This document shows, piece after piece, positions 11,863-23,812 of a stretch of 64,000 nucleotides of DNA. The position numbers were made by a program, and so were the translations under genes. Position 1 is the first letter of the stretch. Each line of letters starts with the position of its first letter. This DNA is from Liolophura sinensis (taxonomy: Eukaryota; Mollusca; Polyplacophora; Chitonida; Chitonidae): NCBI RefSeq assembly GCF_032854445.1, contig NC_088300.1, positions 27,199,608 through 27,263,607 on the forward strand, given 5' to 3'. The notes under the pieces are model-generated. The model did not search any database. It saw nothing but the letters and a program-made list of their open reading frames with translations, and had not been told where the DNA came from.

Positions 11863-12098
11863 TGGGGCACCTTCATGGCCAAAGAGGGTTAGCACGCCAG
11901 CACGGCACAATGACCCAGGAGCCTGTCACCAATGTTGTTGCTATGAGTTCAAGTCCAGCTCATGCCAGCTTCCTCTACAGTCGTATGTGTGAAGGTCTGC
12001 CAGCAACCTGCTAGAGCCCGATTTCCACCCATAATGCTGGCCGCCATCATATAAGTGAAATTATTTTTAAGTACAGTGTAAAACACCAAACAAATAAA
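11863..12098 (+). mobile_element. tRNA-derived SINE with an internal deletion
   Basis: Same family as the copy at 8816, plus orientation. It contains GGTTAGCACGCCAGCACGG, GACCCAGGAGCCTGTCACC, GAGTTCAAGTCCAGCTC, GTCTGCCAGCAACCTGC, ATAATGCTGGCCGCCATC and an AACAAATAAAAAAA-type tail. Between CAGCAACCTGC and CCGATTTCC most of the middle segment seen in other copies is missing. The 70-codon open frame over it is a chance ORF. Confidence 0.8.
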
Positions 12099-12739
12099 AA
12101 AATATAGTAATGAAAGCTCTTGAATTAAAGTTCATATTCATCAAATTCTGCATAACAGCCAAACTAAATTTTGCCAAATTTGCATTTGCTAATTGTAGTG
12201 TTAAATAATTAATTCTGAGGAAGTAGAAAGACACATGTATTTTCATGCCTTTTGGAAATTTTGGGACACTTAAATTTACATTTTTCTAAATTACATAGCA
12301 GATATTAATCCGATAAATTCATTTTCCCATTTATATCTTAATGACAGAACTGTACTTGGGCAACTGGAGCTGATGCAGCATCTCGGATTACATAGTGTTA
12401 AGATTATCTCCCTATCTTCATACATGTATACATGCACTGTGCATATGCATTGATATACCTCAGGTTATATCTTCAGGTTAATGTACACAAACATGTAAGC
12501 AAATAAATTTTGAGTATGCATGCATTGACATGTAGTCGCATCTTCCTAAAGCCTTGCTCATGAACTTAGAAAATAGACATTTTCTGTGTGTTTAAAAGTG
12601 TAACAGAATGTTATTTGAAGTGCGTATAGTGCATTAGGGAGCTAGTGATTGTGTAAGTGTTTAATGTGACGAATGCATATAGCTAGCCAGCAGGGATTGA
12701 CAGTTGCTTGTGTCATATGTTGTGGGCTCTCCTTGGCAG

Positions 12740-12962
12740 GTCTGTTGGGCCAAGATGTACAGCTGAAATGGAGAGAGCAGTGTGGCAGTCTGCCTGAGGA
12801 GTTAGTTCTGCTGTGACACCAGGGACAGGCACATCAGCTAGAGGGACCAGGGACACCAACACAGATGTATCAGTCTGTAGGATCAGCTGCACACCATGTC
12901 ACCAGGAGTACCAGTACTTGAGCATCAGTACAGGATAAGCAGGCCTTGAAATCTATTCACAT
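12740..12962 (+). other. Candidate non-coding 5' UTR exon (possibly of the fezzin gene)
   Basis: The 223-bp block is bounded by a pyrimidine-rich acceptor (CTCTCCTTGGCAG, AG at 12738-12739) and a consensus donor (AT|GTAAGTGC at 12963). It is richer in G+C than its flanks and has stops in all frames, as expected of a 5' UTR exon. The next plus-strand gene is the fezzin, whose first coding exon begins with an acceptor at 41140 and so needs an upstream exon. Assignment to that gene is inference; the exon could belong to a non-coding RNA or be a coincidence of splice-like motifs. Confidence 0.3.
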
Positions 12963-14720
12963 GTAAGTGCTGTGCCCTTATCTTGCCATGCATATGTTAG
13001 AGTGGAACTAATTTTGAAAGGATTATCACTATATCTGAGTGAGTCTTTTGGTAACTAGATTTTATAGCCACACTTAATTGTTCAACGATTGCATAAGGAG
13101 GATATATCCTTAAGAGGATTAAATGTATTACAGTCACTGTTTTAAGTTATCTAATACACATTTGTGGATTTCGTACATAAGATCTTTGTGACCAGCCAGT
13201 TCAAGTTACTGCTGGGTTAGAAATGCCACAGGATATTCAGTTACTCAACAGTATTATAACAGTATGCAATTGTGTGCCAGTGGTACTAACGGGGTGCATG
13301 TAGGTATCTCCAAACTAAAGTTATATACCTACAGCTTCGCACTGCGTAAACATTGTCACTGACTATTACATGCTGTCGGCCACAAGCTCTAAAGGCTAAA
13401 CATACACAGGTTTTTCTCGTCCAGTCCTAGTTACAATAGCTGCCTTATTTCTGGGTTAACTCAGGAAAGCTGTCCAAACAGTGCACACAGAGAGGTGTGT
13501 ATACATGTGTATGTTCTATGTGGAAAATCCCCATGTATCCTTAAATCCTTTTATCATATTATATAGCGTTTGTGTTATGTGAGTAAATGTTAGGTTAAAT
13601 AGTTCAAGCTTTCATAAGTAAGGCTTTTGATCTTGTGTGGGCCGATGTGCTAATCAGTTACATGTAGCTGGAATAAAGCAGGGAACCTCCTCTGAGTTGG
13701 GATTGCTGGTGGGGGGGGGTCAAGTAGTTAGACAGGGTCAAAACTGCAGACAGATACGAGGTCATGCACATTGCACATGTTACCTGGTACATTTAAAGTG
13801 AAATAAAACAAAGAAATTTGGATATCATGAAGCCTTTTTATACACCATGGACTTTCACCTTACTTTACTGGCGTGGGTCATATTATTGTATCCAGATTTT
13901 GTCTGACTGTCCATCCTTTCCCGTGTTTGAGATATAACTCCAGCTGTTTTCTGAGGCAGTTTTAATGTTGGCTGGATACAGTTTATTCATTACCACAGTT
14001 GCCCTGATGACCAGATTGTCGTTGCCACTACACTACATCTACTATAAAATGGTGTAACTATGTGTCCAATTAACTTGTTTGCAAGTGCAGGTTTAAATTT
14101 TGGTTTATGAGGCATTTCACTTTTTTTTTTTTTGTTTTTTATATAAGTTTAAGTTTAACTTAATGCCTCTTCGTAATGTAAATTTGAGGACTGTCAATTA
14201 AAATTTCGTCTATTTTGATTGATATTTTTTATTTCAAAATGCAGAAGCTCTCAAGTGTCTCATAATCGGTTGCAGGATTCATTTGTATGATTTTGGCTTT
14301 ATAAGTGTTTTAAGTGTTCAGTCAACAATAGATAATGTGTGTACTCAAAAGAAATATAGCTGTCTTTGAATTGGGTTAATGAATATTGATTAGGACCTTA
14401 TGTTTTGTTCATAGGAGGATGTAGTAGGTGTGTGTATTTGAGATGCCTGTCAAAACATGATACAACAGTTCTGTCATACAAAGCTTGGGTTGCAGATTAG
14501 GGATTGGGCTGACACAGTATATAGCAGCTTTACCCCAGTGGTTGACCTTCCAGACCTGCTAAGTCTGTCATGGCTATTCAAAGTGAGAGGGGTCCTGGGG
14601 ATGTATGTCAGGAAGAATGAGACATTAGTCAATGTGTGACATGTGACAGTGATTAAACTTATGCTGTGTTATTGAGGTAGAGTCTTGATTGTGTTGTCCT
14701 TTGTGTGGGACGCAACAGGA

Positions 14721-14736
14721 CCCCCCCCCCCCCCCC
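14721..14736. repeat. C16 homopolymer
   Basis: Sixteen consecutive C, followed by A and CCC. Such a run is rare in AT-rich DNA and prone to length error in assemblies. Confidence 0.9.
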
Positions 14737-17700
14737 ACCCGTGATGTATATAAGGGAACAAACATTGGCCAGTATGATCATGTTAAGACTGCATGGAGAG
14801 GTTGATGGGGCCATGTGACTGGCTTTTCCTCTTGAGACCTATACACTCTAGTGACCAGATATGGGGGTAAATATTGACTAGAGGCTTCCCCAAAGCTCTA
14901 CCCTTCCCCTGTCTTAAGTTGATTGTTGACAGAGAGGGACACTGTCAACCGACTGGACCGCTTCTCCTAAGCCTAAAGCACATCTTCCTCGTAACACCTG
15001 GGTCAAAGGTGATCTATAACTGAGCTATCTGCGCTCTTTTTTTTTATCCACTCTCCTCAAACATCTTTGTTATTGTGTGGGTTACATGTGTAATAAACTT
15101 CATTGTGGCCCAGATTAGTTGTGTGTTTACCTAGACAGTACTAGCCTTTTACCTTTGATCAAGCCGTACGCAGGTAAAACTGGAATAGTTACATTACATG
15201 ATGGTGTACCCTAATTTCTCGACCTTTTCGCTCTTGGAAAAGCAATTTTCAGCATGATTTATGTACCTTTTAAACTTGATTTTGGAGACAAAACTACATT
15301 TGTTGGGTGTGCTGATTTCAGGGCATCACAAAAAGTAGAATGTTATGGAGCTTCACAGAATAATGCCCTCAAAGTATGCCTAAATAAACACCTTGAAGTT
15401 GCAAACATCCAGAAAGGTTTAAAAATTAACCAGTGTCTTTAGCTGTTGATTATCATGTTATTGACCCATTTTTGTTGCCAATAATTCAGCAAATTGTTCC
15501 GCTTGGATTTTCTTTACATTTGAAGAATTAACTTATGCTGTCCAATTGGCACATGTGTGTAGGTGTTGAAATTAAAGCTGAGTTCATCAAGTAAGTTTGT
15601 GAATTGTGTCTCAGGTCTTGCCCTTGTCTGTGCTCCATCTGGAGTTTCTGATGTGCATCTTTGTTGTAAGGAGTTTGCCTGTTTTATAAGCAGTTCACAC
15701 ATGCTGTTAAACAAATAATGAACTGTGGCTTGACATTATAGCTTTGGAGACTGTATTGTCAGTGTAGTAGGTGGTGTTAGGGTTGTGTTGACAGTGTGGC
15801 TGACCTCAGAGAGGCTAAATCCCATCAAAACTTGATGGAACGCCATTCATATGCTATACTGCACACTGATAGAACATTATAGCTTCATTATGATTTTGTT
15901 TTGTGGCTTGCATATGCTGAAAAAAAAAATAATGAGGAAAAAGCATTTTTGGATGTACACAGATATCATATATCGGAAACATGAAAATAGATAATTGGCT
16001 TGATGACTTAATGGACTGTAGAAGTCTTTCTGTAGGAGATCACTATGTATGATAGAGGGTTAAGCTGAGGTTGTTGAGTACAGCAGGGTGATTATTGCTA
16101 AACATGCAGATCATAACTTTTACCTGTTTTGGGGAAGCCGAGAGCCTTATCTAACAGCCAGATTAGAATGCCAGAGCTATATCCTGCCAGTCATTATTGA
16201 TTGCCTAATTGGAGTCCATTTATAGGGATGCTGTATATACAGCTGATGACTGATAGCTTTATCATGCTCAAGGAAGAACCACACCTGTATTTACCTGTGT
16301 CTGGTTCATTCCTAACGATGTAACTGTCAAGGGGTAATCATAGCAGCCCTCATCAGAGTGGGCTCTGGTAGAATGTGCGGGGTAGTGTAGCACTCTACTG
16401 ACAGACATGATGGTATCTCAAGGCTTCACTCCAGGATGATAGGGATTTGGAAAGTCAATCATTTCATCAATGTGGACAAGACCTAGTGGAATTTCTGTGT
16501 AGCCGGGGTGATATTTGGGAAGACAAGAAAAAATCAGCAGTGTGAATTAAGTGTAAAAGGTCACGTCTCTGAACTAACATTAACATACACTGCTATCTGG
16601 GCATTTTGGGAGTTCAATGAAACATTTGACTCATAGACACAGTTCCATCATCTTTGTTACCAACATTGTCTGGAATTGCCTGCTAGCAAGGTTCAAGTGT
16701 GAAGTTACTAATTTGACCTTTTACACACTAATATTCGTTGTTCTGACTTTCAGAAATTGACAAAATGGCAGTGTGTGTATAGTCATTCAATTTTAGTCAA
16801 AAGCTGCAACTCGTAAGAATTTTGGTTGCGCTGTTCTATTTTCATTCAGCTAATTCAAATTTAACAAGTTGATACAGCAATGCCATACAATATAAACCTC
16901 ACTTGAAACAAAAAAAGTTAATAAAATAACTGTCTGCATTCAAGATTAACAGTGGTTTTTACCACATCAGTTTGATGGTATAATTATGAGCTAATGTTGC
17001 GTTACCAGGTGGACATGTTCTGGACATGCAAACAGGATGGAAATTTTGCTGATTGCATCCACTGTGACATTTGAGCCCGTGGTACAGCATTTCCCTTCTA
17101 AAGTGATAGTGGTATTTGGCATTTATTCAGTCTCCAGTAGGACTATGTTGCCTTACACTTGATTTGCTTTCAAATTGCTCCTGATGACATCACTTAACTT
17201 AATTAGTAGACCTTATGTCTGGTATATTTGGCAGATCCCCAGTTTGGCTACCTGCTAGCTTTCCGACTTCACTCATTGCTGATGTATGGCACGACAGTTT
17301 GTTATAAAAACAGATAAAGAAATATTCGAGACTAGATACTTTCAGTTTCTTCTATTTTATTATTTTTATTTTGGCACCTGTAGAAGACACATAGCAGAAC
17401 ACAGTTGTGTTTGACACTGTATACTGCAGTTGAACTGAAATTTTGTCAAATGCTGAACTTAGTTTTGGAGTAGTTTTCCCTGATTCTGTGAGTTCTGCTG
17501 ATCTTGACAAGGTGTTTCGAGGTTTGTTTGGAAGGTAAATATCCCACTGAAAAATGTAAGTTTCAGCACATGACTTTCAATTGCCTCTAAAAGTGCACTG
17601 TTTTTTTTTGTTTTTGGAGAAGTTTGTGGACAAATACATGTGGGACTACATACATTATTCCACTTGTCAGGTATTAGTGTTGGTGAGTAGAGCTAAGAAC

Positions 17701-18240
17701 TAAAGTCATGTACCAATTATGGTTCAGGTTAGTATGACCCGTGTCGTTACACATCCTGTATGTAAATCAGATGAGCATTCCTACTGACACTTGATCAATA
17801 ATCCCACCTCCTTGTGCTGCTGCTGATGAGTTGTCAAGGCACCTCCCCCTTCCCCCTGTCATCAGGTACTTGTGAACATTCACACTCACTCTAAGTATAC
17901 ATCCTGAGCTATTATCTATCTGACATAGGACTAGGCCTAACCTTAGCACAGAGTTACACAAGAAAAGCCCTCAGCACACAGGAATTCAGTACACACTTCA
18001 CCAGCCGACAGATAAACACAGTGAAAGCTGCCAGAGGCATGAGCCGACTAACAACACTTCCAATCACCTGTTCTGCATACATTTACCTTATTTTGTCAGT
18101 TTGACTGATCTTTATTGTGGGTTTTCATGATTTTATGCGTAGTTACAGTTCACAATTTCAGTTCATTAGTAACACCTCAGAGTGAAACTAGATGTACATT
18201 GTCTTTTCTTCATGCTAATTAATGGTCTATTATGTTGCAT

Positions 18241-18241
<1 letters not shown>

Positions 18242-18275
<34 letters not shown>
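18242..18275. repeat. T34 homopolymer
   Basis: Thirty-four T in a row on the plus strand, equivalent to a poly(A) tract on the minus strand. It may be the tail of a retroposed sequence lying to its right, but I recognise no retrogene there. Confidence 0.9.
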
Positions 18276-18276
<1 letters not shown>

Positions 18277-19500
18277 GCTTCATCAGTTGCCAATAAAACA
18301 GTTAAATTTCAGATTATTTTCAAATTATATCCATATGATGTTAACACTCACACCTTAAGCCCTCACACTGTAACATCTCAGGAGGAACTTGCAGTTAGCT
18401 GAAGATGTTGGTATGTTGTTTGTGTATCTGCTTGATTTCATCATGAATATGATATGGAGCATTAGCTGGTAAAACTTAGCCAAATTAGCCAATAGCTTAC
18501 TTCAGGTTTGAATTGACATCAGTTCCAAAGTGAAACAAAATGAAACATGGCATTCCCGTGAAAGTAATAGTATTGGATAATCACCATTCACAGAAGTTCA
18601 TTCTTAAATTGGCTTTGATACACATACTTTATTCAGTTTGGAAGCAGATTTTTATTATAGTTGGCCCATGACGTGTTGTGATGTATTATAATATACCTGT
18701 GTTTTTGTGGTAGACTAATCATTCCCCTGGCTTTCTGCCTTTGGAAGACACCAGGGAGGCTGAGATTCTAGAAACAAGTGTGTAATGAGAATAAAAGAAG
18801 CTGATGCGCGGGATTCCTGGTACAGCGTATATTGTGGATGGTGCTGCCTCGGCTTGCGTGAAATGAAGGTAACCCGTAAAGGTGAAGCTTAGCTAACTTT
18901 GGGCTACATTAGGAATTTGGAATGTCTTCCAACAAGTGGGTGTTGGTGTAGCTGGTGTTTGGCTGGTGTGGGTTGGTTCATTCTATGGGGGGCTTTGAGC
19001 TGGCTTACCTGGGATCAGAGCTTCAGGCCTCGCCACAGATAAGACATATATGTCTGTGTACACAGGAAATATACAATAGAGGAAGGGTTGGCCAGCCGAG
19101 TTCTGACAGGGCCTGTGGACATTAGCCGTTGCCTTCCTAAGCTCTGGCATTACCCCAGCTGGACTGGATGATTATAAACTCTCTGGCAGACCTTACCTGT
19201 GGGTTTTTGGCTGGTCAGTTGTTAAGCCTGTGTAATTAGCCAGTGTGTGTGGTCACCTGATGTCCACAATGTTTGCCTGCCAGGTACCTGATCTGTTCCA
19301 GTTGGCCAGGTAAGTCATTCTCATTGCCAGGGCTAGTCCGCACAACTACAATCAGTTTTCTCACAGACCTTTTACAATACCTCCCAATAACCGAATCCTT
19401 CTCACAGTTCCAAGATCACATTTCATGGAGCCATTTTTATTCTGGCCAAATTTTGAAACATTTTTGTCCCCATTTTCATTACGATCTTTTGAGTTAAAAA

Positions 19501-19580
19501 TACAATGACTAGTAAGTGAATACAATGACTAGTAAGTGAATACAATGACTAGTAAGTTAATACAATGACTAGTAAGTTGA
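19501..19580. repeat. 20-bp minisatellite, four copies
   Basis: Four head-to-tail copies of a 20-bp unit (TACAATGACTAGTAAGTGAA) with changes only in the last bases (GTTAA, GTTGA). Each unit contains ACTAGT and a donor-like AGTAAGT. The near identity points to recent expansion. Confidence 0.95.
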
Positions 19581-20957
19581 TAAAACAAATATATCGCAGC
19601 TTGAATATCTGGAACATTGAATGCAGAAATATGTGAATGCCTTAAATTTTACCTCCCAAATTAAAACTTCCTTCTTGTCTCCAAAGGATTTACTGACATA
19701 GTCCAGATTCCTCCTTTTACGAATAAACCTTCTTCTCAAAATTTACAAAATTACAAATATACAGTGATAAATCACTGCACTGTATGTTGATCTAATTACA
19801 ATTCCTAAGAACAAAATTTCTGTTAGACATGATCAGTTTATAATATTTATACAAACATATATATCTATGTATGTATTCATGTTCATATAGGTGAAATAGC
19901 CTTTGTGTTAAATATTAATAAAATAAATAAACTACAAAATCTATCTTGTGGATCAGATCAGTTGCATTACTCAAAGAATTGCTGTAACTGACTGTCAGAT
20001 GTGATGGGCGTCTGCCAAACCAGACCCTATCTTCTCTGATCCTCCACACCAGGTCATGTTTGAATGCTCCAAACTGTGGAGTGCTGATTTGAGCTAGAAC
20101 CTCTTCTGGTGCATCCCGTTATGTTTATTACATATCTGCCAAAAATATGTTCAGCATTGTTTACTGAAGGTAATAACAAGGCACATAGCTCTGAACCACT
20201 GCTGAGTGATGTGCGCTCTTTTGAGTAAACTCAGTCTGGCTGGTTTTGCTGTGTTTTAACAGGATCCAGTATTGGGGTCAATATAGTGTATGTACTAAAT
20301 GGCAAAATATTGGTGAGATTTCCGCTAAAATCCAAGACGATTATGTCAATGTCTGCAGACAGATTTGAAATGTGTTTTCATACTATATGTGTGTTGTACG
20401 CAAAAGGCAATAAGTACTTGTAAATACAGCTAGAACAGAAGTGGAATCTGATAAAATCTTGATAATGCTGGAGATTTTAAAAGTAAAATGGTCTCTGAAC
20501 TGTAGAAGGTGTTTGTGAAAGGTGCAGATTTAGGTTGTTTTGATGTTGTTGAATGATAATCTTGTTCCACTTACCTGCTGTATGGACAGTCTCATGTGTC
20601 GACCAAGTCATTAAGGAACACAAATGTTAACCATTGTGGGAAAATGATTTGAAACATTAAGTCTATTAGACATTAAGGCAGTTTTGAAAAGTTTCATAAG
20701 GGATACAGAAATGTGGAATGTTTATACACCGAGACTGGGAATTGCATATAGATGTGTATTATGAATGTCAGAACTGTGCATGTACCTGTTTAAAGGTTAA
20801 AGGGTTTACAGTAAAGGGTTTTTATAAAAGTACTCATGTCATATTTCATTATGATTGAAATGGACCCAGATAAAGAACTTACTGAAAACTGAACTACTGA
20901 ACTACTGTACTTAAGCTGAATGGTTGTTCCAAATACTGGAAAATATGGGAATTTAGG

Positions 20958-21143
20958 TCAGTGAAAGTTCTTTTCTTTGATGGGAGACACCCTGCCCTGG
21001 TGCTGGATGCATTGTGTAACATCTGGTTGATGTCACTGCATATTGTGCCCTGGCAGCAAATGTCTTTGTTATCTTTAAAGAGCTGGCTATTTCTGGCAGC
21101 GGTTAGTTTTTTTCATGAGGAAATATTAGGTCAAACCCAGTAG
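20958..21143 (+). pseudogene. Possible kelch-like fragment (weak)
   Basis: The plus frame reads VLFFDGRHPALVLDALCNIW and then LMSLHIVP, which resembles VIIYMPGKPALVLDEVRCKW and VTSLRKIP in the kelch-like protein at 4943-7087. It shares PALVLD, the Trp six residues later, SL and P. The DNA shares GTGCTGGATG. No BTB, BACK or other blades are seen nearby, and similarity fades after about 30 residues. It could be a relic of a duplicated or retroposed copy, or chance. Confidence 0.2.
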
Positions 21144-22057
21144 CATGGCTCAGGACGATTTGAAAAAGACAGACACAAACAGGGCTGGTCAATATTTTGC
21201 AGTATCTATGCCAACATCTGGCCGATCATATTCCTCTATGTTAAATAGGATGACAGGGTGTACTCTGTTGCTTCAACATACCGCAGTTCGTGCAAAGCAC
21301 ATAATCTTTTTGTAATAAAACCAATTCAAACATTGATAAGGGAAGGAATTGTCTGAACTGAGTGTATGTGGTTACATTTTTCTGAATAGTTAGGATGGCA
21401 TATATGTCTTAAATCAAAAACAAGTTCACGAAAGACAATTGGTAAAACGATGAATAAATAAGGGTGAAGCTAATATTTCTGTTTGCCCTAATATTTGACT
21501 CCATTTTGAACTGTGTATATCTACAGGTTGAACATGTCCATAACAAGAAGACTTTATGCCGAATGTGAGCCCATTGTTCTGATGTGGTCAGGTTGCCGGA
21601 ATGCCATAATTGTATAAGTACAATTTCTGAGGGTTTACAGAATATCAAGCATATCTATGTTCTGTCACCACAATATGGCTGCAGTGATAAGCCATAATCA
21701 TTTATTCATTTTGTCAGTAGTAATCACCATTCTTCCAAAAGACCCACCCAACTGCAACTGATCACAAATAATAGTAACTGAAAAGCCATTGTTATATTCC
21801 CAGGTTAATGTGATAATACTATTGATATAGGAATATAGGGTTCTAATTAAGGCTTACAAAGATAATGCATTTACATACATGCATGTATGAGAGTAATGAT
21901 TTTCTGACACTTTTCCGTAAGTCCCTTGGCCCAGCTGTTCTATAGTGTATTAGCTAATACTGGTATTAAGTCACATTTTATATTAAGTTTTTTAGCCAAA
22001 TTCAGCAGCCAGTGTAGTTCTCCAAAGTCAAAGCATAACACCAGTAATTTTAGTTCA

Positions 22058-22192
22058 TATTTAATTTATTTATTTGATTGGTGTTTTACGCTGTACTCAA
22101 GAATATTTCACTTATACGACGGCAGCCAGCATTATGGTGGGAGGATACCGGGCAGAGCCATGGGGAAACCCATGACCATCCGCAGACAGTTC
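22058..22192 (-). mobile_element. 5'-truncated SINE (3' part only)
   Basis: On the plus strand it runs from the (TTTA)n end through TTGGTGTTTTACGCTGTACT, TATACGACGGCAGCCAGC, GGATACCGGGCAGAGCC and CCATGACCATCCGCAG. This is the 3' half of the family at 8816; the tRNA-like head is absent. Minus orientation. Confidence 0.85.
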
Positions 22193-22620
22193 ATATTTAG
22201 TATAATGTTGCCTAATTTCCTTTAGGCTGAGTACTTAGTTGAAGACTTGGTTTACACTTAAATCTGGTATTAACGCTTAAATCAGTTTTCAACAACTGTG
22301 CCCTGATGTTTTATTAGTCACAGAAAGACAGATAGTGCTAATCATTCTTAAATCTCTCAGGCTAATTTTAAAGTTGAGATTGCTGTCACTTGATAGAGTG
22401 ACGTCAATTCATTGAAGAATCACCTTTTCACAATGAACATCTGATTGGGAGCTCATTGATTAACAAAAGGATAAACCTTGTGTTTACAAATGCCGGCCTT
22501 TCAGCTATAGAAGCTTTCTGGCTCGTCACTGGAAAATCAGTGAGTAAGCCATCACTGCAATTCTGCTGTAAATGCATTATGGAACTGAGACATGTTTACA
22601 GTAATTGTACTTTCAGTAAC

Positions 22621-22790
22621 TGACCCAAAAATTTGCATTTTCATAGGGAAACACAGGTTACAAAATATTACTTTTAGTTATGAAAGTGACATTTCTCCAG
22701 TCAGGCAGTCCCCTTCCTTCCAAACCAGTATCAAATCGCCTCTTAGAATCGGGCAAAATGAGTAACTTTCTCATAAAAAAAGTTTGGTCA
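22621..22790. repeat. Dispersed repeat, copy A (matches 53672-53880)
   Basis: Shares with 53672-53880, in the same order, TGACC(C/T)AAAAATTTGC, AAAAT(A/G)TTACTTTT, TTCCAA and GAATC(G/T)GGCAAAATGAGT. Spacing differs, as expected of an old repeat. The family is not recognised. Confidence 0.35.
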
Positions 22791-23780
22791 ATTATGTCAT
22801 TTTATTTACAGCACTATTTATGACCGACAGTAGCCACAAAATTACTGGTGACTTGGGATTACCTCTAAGCTACTGTTGCTATGGTGTTGCCTGTGTACCC
22901 TGACTGATAAGTAAGTGTTTTGAGTTACATACAGCTGGCACTGTGGTGGTGTAGAACTGTTGATGGAGTTGGGCAGGGTGACATTTGTGTGCTGTCTGTC
23001 TGAGGGCCGAATGGCGCCAGGCTGGAGTGACAGACATAGTTGTGTTGAGGATGCCCCAGCTGGGGATGGTTCAGTGTGCTATGAGGGCCAGCAACTCTGC
23101 CCTGGTCATTGGTGTGACAAAGAAAGACTGACCAGGTGTGAAACAGCCCTACTCACATTCCTACAGCCTGAATCCTGTTATCTGACTGACCACTTCTGAC
23201 CAGTTCCTTCTGCTGGTCAGTTGTTCAAGGATTACCTTAATCCTGTCCAGACATCTCTGTTGGCTCAGATGTCACCTTTAGTGAACTCTGTACAAGCCCT
23301 GACCACCCTAAGAAGCACCCACTGACACCCAGCTTCCCAGTACTTTTAAGTTAGTTACTTATTTAAAACGTCTCTGTTCAATCTTAGTTCATTGTAGTAA
23401 ACACATATAGCAATGCCCGTCATCTTTAAATAATTTAAGAAATAAATTAAGGATGTGGTTATAAGCTGCATTATGTCAAGTATTAACTATTACTGAGCCT
23501 AGCATTAACTACCACTGTGTCAAGTATAAAGCTCTTTCAAGCCAGGAATTTTGTGTATAAACTGCATATGAGCAATTAAATGATACATGTAGTTAAACTA
23601 CAACTTGTAGTAGTCAACTACTTGTTCCATCCAATCTACAGTATACCTTTACTGCTGTCTTTAACAGTTCATTAACTTTCTACACTAAAAAATATTCATG
23701 TGTACCCGTATGAAAATACATGTATTAAGAAATTCAGTTGTGTAATATTTTAATTTCCCTCATACATGCACATGTGTCAT

Positions 23781-23812
23781 TAGTGTATAGTATAGTTTAG
23801 TGTATAGTATAG
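23781..23812. repeat. Short tandem duplication
   Basis: TAGTGTATAGTATAG occurs twice, separated by TT. It is a small local duplication with no other feature attached. Confidence 0.85.
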
